From Gammaproteobacteria bacterium (GTDB lineage Bacteria; Pseudomonadota; Gammaproteobacteria; Steroidobacterales; JACDCP01), in contig JACDCP010000076.1 in NCBI GenBank assembly GCA_013817465.1, positions 1 through 11,455 of the forward strand: a stretch of 11,455 nt of DNA, given 5' to 3'. Shown here in pieces: positions 5,355-11,455 of the stretch. Each line of letters opens with the position of its first letter. Position 1 is the first letter of the stretch. Under the pieces are notes generated by a model. That model did no database searches. It was not told where the DNA came from and saw only the letters and a list, made by a program, of their open reading frames with translations. The translations under genes were made by a program, and so were the position numbers.

Positions 5355-8300
5355 ATGTATGCATCAACATTCTCGAGCATGATCGCTCGAGCTGGAAAAT
5401 TCACTCTCGTCGCATTATGGATCAGTATGCTGGCGCCGATCGCGGTGCCTGCGGAGTCAACCGAGTCCGCACAATCCGTCCCCGGCGCGCTCGCTGCCGA
5501 GCAGGTCCTGCTCGACAAGGCGACCGGCGCGGTGCGGATCAGACCGGACGCGGCCACCGGCGGCAAGGGCCTCGTGCGTGTCGAACGCGGCGGCGATCTT
5601 CTGCCTGAAGCTCCGGCGGTCCTCACTCCGACGGCGAAGACCAGCGCCTTCCTGCAAGAGCACGGCGCCGTGTTCGGTATCGACGACGCCGCCAGGGAGC
5701 TGAGCGCGATCGGCACTGAAACCGACCAGCTTGGTCACAGCCGGGTGTCCTATCAGCAGATTTACCAGGGCGTGCCCGTATTCGGCGCCGTCCTGCGCGG
5801 TCACATCGACGCAGAAGGCAAGCTGAGCGCCGTCAACGGCAAGTTTATTTCTGAAATCGCTGTGAATGTGGTGCCCCGGATCGATGCGGTCAGGGCGTAT
5901 TCCGTCGCGGCCACCGCCGTGCAGTCCCAACAGCCGCCGCTGCGCGAGAGCGTGGATCTGACGGCGAAATCGGCGACGCTGATGGTGTATCGAACCAACC
6001 TCACGCGTGGTCTTCCGGGCGAGAATTACCTGGTCTACCAGGTGGAAGTGACCAATGACACGACCGTCCGCGAGTTCGTCTACGTCGATGCCCATACCGG
6101 CAAGATCGTCGACCAGATCACCGGCATTCAGACGCTGAAGAATCGTCGCGTCTACGAGTCAGTATTCATGCCGGACAGTCCGAATGCGCCGCCCCCGGCC
6201 TGGAAGGAGGGCGATCCCCGCCCCGCCCTGGATCCGGCTCACGAGGATGAAATTTCCGGCGCCGGCTATTCCTACAATTTCTTTTTCAATCTGAGCAACG
6301 GCACTTTCCGTTCCTGGGATGGCTCGGACGCGCGCATGTATACGGTCAATAACGATCCGACCATTGTCTGTCCGAACGCGAACTGGAACGGCACCTCGAC
6401 CAACTATTGCTCGGGGACCTCGGCGGATGATGTGGTCGTGCACGAATGGACCCACGCCTACACACAGGAAACGAGCAACCTGATTTACCAGTGGCAATCG
6501 GGCGCCCTGAACGAATCCTACTCCGACATCTTCGGCGAGACGGTCGATCTGATTAACAATCGCGAAGGCGTCGAGGGCACGGCCGCGACGGGCAATAACG
6601 GTCCCCGCTCGCAGGACGACTCGGTGTGCTCGGAATTTACGAGCGAGACCCCGACCGGCGATGACTCGATCCGCTGGCTGATTGGCGAGGACGCCTTTGC
6701 GTTCTCTCCGCTGCCGCCGATCGGCGATGCAGCCATTCGTGATATGTGGCATCCGGACTGTGCCGGCGGGGTGGTGTTCAGGGGCGACCCTGGCCACGTC
6801 GGCGAAGGCTCCAATTACTCCTGCTCATCCGGTGACGCGGGCGGCGTGCACACGAACTCGGGCGTGCCGAACCGCGCCTACGCACTCCTGGTCGACGGCG
6901 ATACGGTAACCCTCAAGGACAACGGCACTCCCTTCGCGAATCCGGTCACAGTGAACGGCATCGGCTTGACCAAGGCGGCGAGCATCTATTGGCGCGCCAA
7001 CTCCGTCTACAACGGGCCGGCGTCCAATTTCAACGACAACGCCGATTCCCTGGAGATGGCATGTGCAGATCTCGTCGGCGTGAATCTGCCGAAACTCGTC
7101 ACCAATTCAGAGCTCCCCCCCATCAACCCATTGACCATGGGAAACAACGATAAGGTCGATCCCCGGCGCCAGCTCTCGGGCCAGCGCATCACGGTGCAGG
7201 ATTGCCTGCAGGTGACCGCTGCCATCGCAGCGGTTCAAATGCGCACGGACGTGCAGGAGCAGTGCAATTTCCAGCCGATGTTGAATCCGGCGCCGGCACC
7301 GCGATGCGGCAGCGAAGGTGTCAACTCCTTCTTCACTCAAAACTGGGAAGGAGGCCAGCCCGGCAACTGGACCACGGGCGAGATGGGTGTCTCGAAGCCG
7401 AACCTGGATACCCGGCCATGGTTCCTGCGCTCTGGCGATCTGCCGCCGAACCTGAACGGCTCGGCCCACCCCGGCAAGGCGATGTATCAGGAGAACCGGC
7501 GCGATCTCGGTAATTGCTCGACCGACGACGAGTCGGGCCGCCTGTGGCTGGAGAGCCCGGTCATCACGGTCGACGCCGACGATCCGAGCCAGTTACTCTT
7601 CGAGCACTACGTCAGTACGGAAACCAACTATGACGGCGGGAATGTCCTGATCAGCATCAACGGCCTCGGATTCGAGGACGCCAACGGCAACCAGAACGTC
7701 ATCCCGAGTGAGGCTTTCGTGTACAACCCGTATCCGGGCAGGTTGTTTACGGTGGCGGATCAGAACACGAACCCGAAGCAAGGCCAGGAAGCTTTCCATG
7801 GCTCGAACCCCGGTACAGTGTTCGGCAGCTGGGGCGAATCGCAGATCGATCTCGCCAAAGCCGGCGTTTCGCCCGGCGACACGGTCCAGTTCCGCTGGGA
7901 GCTGGGCCAGGACGGCTGTAATGGCGCGGACGGCTGGTATCTGGACGACGTGGAGCTCTTCACCTGCGGGGCCGGCGGCACGCCAAGTGACGTTATGTGC
8001 CGTGGAAAGAAGGCCACGATCGTGGGCACGCCGGGCAATGACGTGATCAACGGCACGGCTGGCGCGGATGTGATCCACGGCCTGGAGGGTGCCGACCAGA
8101 TCAATGGCCTGGGCGGCGCTGATATGATCTGCGGCGGGTCCGGCGGGGATACCATTCGCGGCGCCGACGGTGCCGATTCGCTCATTGGCGGATTCGGGAT
8201 CGACACCCTTTACGGAGGCGCCGGCAACGATAAGCTGTTCGGCGATGAAGGCGATGACCGACTGTTCGGCGAGGCCGACAATGACCATCTGGACGGACGC

Positions 8301-8381
8301 GCCGGTACGGATCAGTGCGACGGTGGCACCGGTGGCGGCGATACGGCCGCCAACTGCGAGCAATCGTCGAATATTCCGTAG
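5355..8381 (+). CDS. Secreted M4 (thermolysin-type) metalloprotease with RTX tail
   Basis: The product has 1008 residues from the ATG at 5355, preceded by AGGTGG (5346-5351); the ATG at 5379 is an alternative. Domain order: Sec signal peptide (about 1-35, ending VPAES); FTP/PepSY-like propeptide (about 40-250, with YQQIYQGVPVFGAVLRGHID); M4 catalytic domain; beta-sandwich region resembling MAM or immune-inhibitor-A folds (about 655-885, LLFEHYVSTETNYDGGNVLI); and eleven RTX nonapeptides (891-989, GTPGNDVIN to GRAGTDQCD). Zinc site: H363-E364-W-T-H367, and E387 in GALNESYSDIFG, spaced as in thermolysin. GGVHTNSG supplies the transition-state histidine H499; the E387-H499 gap is longer than in thermolysin, suggesting an insertion. 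Expected role: extracellular protein degradation, with calcium-driven folding after export. No type I secretion genes are nearby. All catalytic residues are present. Confidence 0.93.
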   Translation: MYASTFSSMIARAGKFTLVALWISMLAPIAVPAESTESAQSVPGALAAEQVLLDKATGAVRIRPDAATGGKGLVRVERGGDLLPEAPAVLTPTAKTSAFLQEHGAVFGIDDAARELSAIGTETDQLGHSRVSYQQIYQGVPVFGAVLRGHIDAEGKLSAVNGKFISEIAVNVVPRIDAVRAYSVAATAVQSQQPPLRESVDLTAKSATLMVYRTNLTRGLPGENYLVYQVEVTNDTTVREFVYVDAHTGKIVDQITGIQTLKNRRVYESVFMPDSPNAPPPAWKEGDPRPALDPAHEDEISGAGYSYNFFFNLSNGTFRSWDGSDARMYTVNNDPTIVCPNANWNGTSTNYCSGTSADDVVVHEWTHAYTQETSNLIYQWQSGALNESYSDIFGETVDLINNREGVEGTAATGNNGPRSQDDSVCSEFTSETPTGDDSIRWLIGEDAFAFSPLPPIGDAAIRDMWHPDCAGGVVFRGDPGHVGEGSNYSCSSGDAGGVHTNSGVPNRAYALLVDGDTVTLKDNGTPFANPVTVNGIGLTKAASIYWRANSVYNGPASNFNDNADSLEMACADLVGVNLPKLVTNSELPPINPLTMGNNDKVDPRRQLSGQRITVQDCLQVTAAIAAVQMRTDVQEQCNFQPMLNPAPAPRCGSEGVNSFFTQNWEGGQPGNWTTGEMGVSKPNLDTRPWFLRSGDLPPNLNGSAHPGKAMYQENRRDLGNCSTDDESGRLWLESPVITVDADDPSQLLFEHYVSTETNYDGGNVLISINGLGFEDANGNQNVIPSEAFVYNPYPGRLFTVADQNTNPKQGQEAFHGSNPGTVFGSWGESQIDLAKAGVSPGDTVQFRWELGQDGCNGADGWYLDDVELFTCGAGGTPSDVMCRGKKATIVGTPGNDVINGTAGADVIHGLEGADQINGLGGADMICGGSGGDTIRGADGADSLIGGFGIDTLYGGAGNDKLFGDEGDDRLFGEADNDHLDGRAGTDQCDGGTGGGDTAANCEQSSNIP

Positions 8382-8395
8382 AACAACAAATCTGC

Positions 8396-8431
8396 GCCAT
8401 CAACCGCCGTCGCCCAACGGCGGTTGATGGC
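8396..8431 (+). terminator. Perfect hairpin after the metalloprotease gene
   Basis: The arms GCCATCAACCGCCGT (8396-8410) and ACGGCGGTTGATGGC (8417-8431) pair over 15 bases with a six-base loop. It starts 15 bases after the protease stop. No T-run follows, so it is not a textbook intrinsic terminator. Position and stability still favour a role at the transcript end. Confidence 0.55.
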
Positions 8432-8465
8432 CCTGGGCGGCAACCGATAACATCCCGGCCTTTCG

Positions 8466-9378
8466 ATGGCTACCCTACCGCGGTTCGTTGTCGCGTTCAC
8501 CGGTGCGTTCGTTTTGCTCGGTGCGGGCGCCGTCGGTGCAGCGACGCCACAAAACGGCTTGATCGTCTAACAGTGCATCACGGACGGAGGTCTCTCGACT
8601 GACGTCTGCACTGTCGATGCAACGACTGCCGCCGTCGACAATCTCACGAACGATTCCGTTGACGACGCCTTTCCGGACTGGTCGCCCGACGCCTCGCAGA
8701 TCGTTTTCGACAGTTTCCGCTCCACGAACCAGCCGAATATCCACGTCATGAATGCCGACGGGAGCGGCATCCGGCGGATCAGCGGGACGCCGTGCTGCGA
8801 CCGCGACTTTCAGCCGAAGTGGTCACCGGACGGGCAGCGCATCGCCTTCGTGAGCACGCGTGACGGCGACGGCGAGTACGAGATCTACGTGATGGAGGCG
8901 GCGGGCGAGCTGGGAGGTGCACCGCAACCCGGCTGACGAACGACCCGCAGCCGGACTTCGGGCAAGGCGTCAACGACTGGCAGATCACGTGGTCGCCGGA
9001 CAGCGCCCGCCTCGCCTTCGTCACGAATCGCGACGTGACGACTTGTTCGGCGGTGGCGGCAATGACGACATGGATGGCGGCGACGATCACGACAGGCTGT
9101 TCGGCAACGGTGGCAGGGACATCATGCGTGGCGGTAAGGGCAACGACAGAATGTTCGGGAAGGAGAGCGACGATGAGCTCTTCGGTGACGAAGGCGAGGA
9201 CAGTCTCTTTGGGGAGAGCGGTCATGATGGCCTATTCGGCGGCCCGGACAATGACCGCCTGTTCGGCCAGGAAGGTGACGACGACCTCGGCGGCGGCGCC
9301 GGCTTCGACAGTTGCGGTGGCGGCATCGGGAACGGCGATACGGCGACCAACTGTGAGCAGATTACGAACGTCCCGTAA
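8466..9378 (+). pseudogene. TolB-like beta-propeller protein with RTX tail, broken
   Basis: The ATG at 8466 begins a signal peptide (MATLPRFVVAFTGAFVLLGA) and the first strand NGLIV. It is cut by an in-frame TAA at 8568-8570. The same frame then reads two TolB/WD40-like blades: FPDWSPDASQIVFDS with IHVMNADGSGIRRIS, and PKWSPDGQRIAFVSTRDGDG with EIYVMEAAGE. It stops at 8934-8936. The next blade continues in a second frame from about 8930 (RLTNDPQPDFG, then WSPDSARLAFVTNRD). At about 9032-9036 a third frame takes over with some ten RTX nonapeptides (DDLFGGGGN and similar) and the cap GNGDTATNCEQITNVP. One nonsense codon, one frameshift and one out-of-frame junction that probably marks a deletion make it non-functional as written. 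The intact ancestor was probably a calcium-binding exported propeller protein. Confidence 0.85.
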
Positions 9379-9508
9379 CGGCGAAGCATTCGACGTGGCT
9401 TGCTGTTCCAGCTAAACCTTCCGCAGCTGACGTAGCGGCGCGCGCAGTGTTTCTGCTGAGACTTGCTACGCGGCGGGATCGAAGGCGGTAACAGGTTGGT
9501 TTGAATGA

Positions 9509-9581
9509 CTCCCCGGGCCGGACTCGAACCAGCGACCAATCGGTTAACAGCCGATCGCTCTACCAACTGAGCTACCGGGGA
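9509..9581 (-). tRNA. tRNA-Asn (anticodon GUU)
   Basis: Read on the minus strand, 73 bases fold as a cloverleaf. The acceptor TCCCCGG pairs with CCGGGGA, followed by discriminator G. The D-arm is GCTCAGTTGGTAGAGC. The anticodon stem ATCGG/CCGAT carries loop CTGTTAA (anticodon GTT). The T-arm is GCTGG-TTCGAGT-CCGGC. The 3' CCA is not encoded: the bases after the discriminator are TCA. It would therefore need the CCA-adding enzyme. It lies at the right edge of the accessory island. Confidence 0.96.
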
Positions 9582-9648
9582 AGAGGCGAAATTTTCGGCT
9601 ATGCACGCGGGCGAGTCAAGGCGGTGCTCACGTGCGGAGAATCTCAAT

Positions 9649-9666
9649 GGCGGGTTGAAACCCGCC
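9649..9666. repeat. Short GGCGGGTT/AACCCGCC palindrome
   Basis: GGCGGGT-TGAA-ACCCGCC forms a seven-base-pair hairpin with a tetraloop and is followed by CTAC. This sequence type recurs as an intergenic palindrome in many proteobacteria. It lies 38 bases beyond the stop codon of the minus-strand aminotransferase gene, so it may end that transcript, although no clear T-run follows on the minus strand. Confidence 0.55.
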
Positions 9667-9704
9667 CTACGAGAAGGTGCGTGATGCCGGCCTCCCTGGG
9701 TCCA

Positions 9705-10889
9705 TCAGCCGAGGCAGGCGGCGAGCCGCCGCATGGCTTCCTTCAAGGTATCCATATCGGCAGCGAACGACACGCGTAGATGTCCTGGCGCACCGAAGGC
9801 AGTGCCGGGCACGAGCGCCACGCCGGCGGCGGCCAGCAGGTATTCGGCCAACTGGACGTCGTCGTCGATGCCGTCGCGCGCATTGATGCAGGCGGTGAAG
9901 TCGGCGAACGCATAGAACGCGCCCGCGCCCGGCCGACAGGACACATCATGCAGGTCATTCAGCGCGGAGACCACAAAGTCGTGCCGCTCCCTGAACGCCC
10001 GGGTCATCTCGGCCACGCATTGCTGATCGCCGTTCAGAGCGGCGACCGCCGCGGCCTGTGACATAGATGCGGGATTCGATGTGCTCTGGCTTTGCACCTT
10101 GGCCATGGCCTTGATCAGCGGTGCCGGGGCGCCGGCGTAACCGATGCGCCAGCCGGTCATGGCATAGCTTTTCGACACACCGTTGACCGTGACCGTGCGA
10201 TCGTAAAGGTCTGGGCATGCCGTGGCGAAGCTGCAGAACGGCTCATCGCCCCAGTAGATGTGCTCGTACATATCGTCGGTCGCGATGAGCACGCGAGGGT
10301 GCGACTCGAGCACGCGGCCAAGCGCTTCGAGCTCGGCGCGCGTGAATGCCGCGCCGGTGGGGTTGCTCGGACTGTTCAGAATGAGCAGGCGACTGCGTTC
10401 GCTGAGCGCGCCCGCGAGCTGCCCGGGCGTGATTTTGTAGCCTTGCCCGGCGCCCGCCTCGATGATCACCGGGCAGGCGTCGGCCAGCAGGCTCATGTCG
10501 GGATAGGACACCCAGTAAGGGGCTGGAATCAGCACCTCGTCGCCCCCATTCAACACAGCCTGGCAGAGGTTGTAGAGGGTCTGCTTGGCGCCTGAGGAGA
10601 CCAGGATCTGGTCGCGGCCGTAATCGAGCCCGTTGTCGCGGCGGAATTTCTCGATGATCGCGTCCTTGAGCTCCGGTGTGCCGCCGACGGCCGTATACTT
10701 GGTCGCGCCGTCGCGGATCGCTCGTATCGCCGCTTCCTTGATGTGCTCGGGGGTATCGAAGTCTGGCTCGCCTGCACCCAGGCCGATCACGTCCACGCCT
10801 TCGGCTTTCAATGCGCGCGCGCGATCGGTCACGGCAATCGTCGCCGACGGCCGGATTCGCTCCACGCGGGCCGATGTTGATAAAATCAC
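9705..10889 (-). CDS. Aspartate aminotransferase, class I/II fold, PLP-dependent
   Basis: The product has 394 residues, typical of subgroup Ib aspartate aminotransferases (AspC/AatA-type). It would swap amino groups between aspartate and 2-oxoglutarate in the cytoplasm; some relatives also act on prephenate, which the sequence cannot settle. Visible features: GLGAGEPDFDTPEHI near the N-terminus, the substrate-loop TKYTAVGGTPELKDAI, N176 in SPSNPTGA, D205/Y208 contacting PLP, the Schiff-base lysine K240 in VSKSYAMTGWRIGYAG with R248, and R372 (HLRVSFA) for the substrate carboxylate. The start is GTG at 10889-10887, supported by AAGGGA at 10901-10896 six bases upstream. It is divergent from uvrB across 81 bp, an arrangement seen in related bacteria. 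Confidence 0.94.
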   Translation of the reverse strand: MILSTSARVERIRPSATIAVTDRARALKAEGVDVIGLGAGEPDFDTPEHIKEAAIRAIRDGATKYTAVGGTPELKDAIIEKFRRDNGLDYGRDQILVSSGAKQTLYNLCQAVLNGGDEVLIPAPYWVSYPDMSLLADACPVIIEAGAGQGYKITPGQLAGALSERSRLLILNSPSNPTGAAFTRAELEALGRVLESHPRVLIATDDMYEHIYWGDEPFCSFATACPDLYDRTVTVNGVSKSYAMTGWRIGYAGAPAPLIKAMAKVQSQSTSNPASMSQAAAVAALNGDQQCVAEMTRAFRERHDFVVSALNDLHDVSCRPGAGAFYAFADFTACINARDGIDDDVQLAEYLLAAAGVALVPGTAFGAPGHLRVSFAADMDTLKEAMRRLAACLG

Positions 10890-10895
10890 GGGCTT

Positions 10896-10901
10896 TCCCT
10901 T
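10896..10901 (-). promoter_or_regulatory. Ribosome binding site deciding the GTG start of the aminotransferase
   Basis: On the minus strand AAGGGA lies six bases before GTG ATT TTA. This spacing makes the GTG the best start. No earlier ATG in frame is needed for a full-length family member. Confidence 0.75.
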
Positions 10902-10970
10902 GAGGCCGCCCTTGGCGGTGGCGGTATCTTAAGGCATCCCGTTCCGCTCCCGATACAGGACCGACCTGGA

Positions 10971-11455
10971 ATGACGAATCGTTTCGAGCTCGTCTCGCCC
11001 TATGCGCCCGCCGGCGATCAGCCGGAGGCGATCGCGCTCCTCACTGAGGGCATCAAGGACGGGCTGTCCAGACAGACGCTGCTGGGAGTTACAGGATCGG
11101 GAAAAAGCGTTGGGTACGACGATCCCCTTTACCTTACAGAGTCCCGTGCGGGCGACTTGCGAACCAAGGTCGTCCGAGCCGGCCCGTACATCGACGCGCT
11201 GCTAGAGACCCACGGCCTTCAGTCGTCAGGCGCCATCGAAACCGAACAGTTCGTCTGCGCCGAACACACATACTTCACACAAGCCTTCGATCCCGTCCGC
11301 GGTGTGACCGCCTCGTATCCAGTCGCGGCTTTTCTGCGACATCGCGCACCGGCGGAGATGTTCCGGTTGACGACTACCTGCGGTCGCGTAGCCACTCTGA
11401 CCGGCGATCACAACGTCTGGGTACTCCGGGAAGGCATGCTTACGCTAATTAGGAC
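10971..11455 (+). CDS. uvrB: Excinuclease ABC subunit B, N-terminus, interrupted by an intein (partial)
   Basis: The frame is open from the ATG at 10971 to the window end (161 codons). Residues 1-45 are UvrB: SPYAPAGDQPEAIALLTEGI then QTLLGVTGSGK, aligning with E. coli UvrB so that K45 is the Walker A lysine. UvrB is the damage-verifying helicase-like ATPase of nucleotide excision repair, working with UvrA and UvrC. After K45 the expected T-F-T is replaced by SVGYDDPLYL and more than 100 further residues unlike UvrB. No stop or frameshift is present, so this is an in-frame insertion, read here as an intein. AGGA at 10957-10960 is a plausible ribosome site. No LexA box (CTGT-N8-ACAG) is visible in the 81 bp upstream. 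The rest of the gene lies outside the window. Confidence 0.93.
   Translation, partial: MTNRFELVSPYAPAGDQPEAIALLTEGIKDGLSRQTLLGVTGSGKSVGYDDPLYLTESRAGDLRTKVVRAGPYIDALLETHGLQSSGAIETEQFVCAEHTYFTQAFDPVRGVTASYPVAAFLRHRAPAEMFRLTTTCGRVATLTGDHNVWVLREGMLTLIR
11106..11455 (+). mobile_element. Intein N-terminal splicing region in the UvrB P-loop (partial)
   Basis: The insertion starts at codon 46 with Ser, a permitted first intein residue, and block A-like SVGYDDPLYL. About 100 residues later come block B features: MFRLTTTCGRVATLTGDHNV then WVLREG. The T-x-x-H motif is T144-G-D-H147 (intein T99 and H102). Preceding RH-type strands (YPVAAFLRHRAPAE) fit the Hint fold. The host residue expected after the C-terminal junction is Thr (GSGK/T), a valid +1 nucleophile. 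The block A-B distance is long, and the end of the intein, including any homing endonuclease and the C-terminal HN motif, is outside the window. The intein call rests on motif position and an open frame, not on a database match. Confidence 0.88.

Noticed and set aside
8020..8330. Regularly spaced DNA repeats that could suggest a CRISPR array
   Set aside because: The period is about 27 bp, coding for RTX nonapeptides in one open frame. There are no constant repeats with unique spacers.
7593..8363. 256-codon open frame on the minus strand opposite the protease tail
   Set aside because: It mirrors the RTX repeat codons of the plus-strand gene and has repetitive, unrecognisable sequence. The plus strand carries clear domains here.
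9222..9647. Minus-strand frame reading PVAQLVERSAVNRLVAGSS
   Set aside because: This is the translation of the tRNA-Asn gene, a well-known source of false proteins.

Overview
The window is GC-rich DNA from a gammaproteobacterium. The evidence is the core-gene run rpsA-ihfB-lapA-lapB-(comEA-like)-galU on the left and tRNA-Asn, an aspartate-type aminotransferase and uvrB on the right. I cannot place it to genus.

Layout. 1-714: the 3' end of rpsA and complete ihfB, separated by a palindromic repeat. 911-2640: lapA and lapB, the inner-membrane lipopolysaccharide-control pair, with a roughly 240-bp inverted-repeat element wedged exactly between them. 2642-3127: a second, unrelated palindromic repeat, then a small secreted helix-hairpin-helix protein of the ComEA type. 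3247-4146: galU. 4147-9378: an accessory island of exported proteins. It holds a Fur box in front of a decayed TonB-dependent receptor that runs into the tail of a PepSY membrane protein, then about 370 bp without a recognisable gene, then an intact 1008-residue M4 (thermolysin-type) metalloprotease with an RTX calcium-binding tail, then a broken TolB-like beta-propeller/RTX gene with a related tail. 9509-9581: tRNA-Asn(GUU) on the minus strand. 9705-10889: a class I/II aminotransferase on the minus strand. 10971-end: uvrB, divergently transcribed.

The most striking object is at the right edge. After residue K45 of UvrB, inside the Walker A motif GVTGSGK, the frame stays open but stops being UvrB. 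It continues as a sequence with intein block A (SVGYDDPLYL) and block B (TGDH) features. The window ends inside this apparent intein, so its endonuclease, C-terminal splicing blocks and the rest of UvrB cannot be seen.

Two processes appear to shape the window. The gaps between housekeeping genes carry three kinds of short palindromic or inverted-repeat elements, one of which supplies the C-terminus of LapA. The secreted-protein island between galU and tRNA-Asn is being reduced: two of its loci are broken by deletions, frameshifts or a nonsense codon, while the metalloprotease stays open. The rpsA-ihfB and lapA-lapB pairs keep their usual order. The aminotransferase and uvrB diverge from an 81-bp gap with no visible LexA box.
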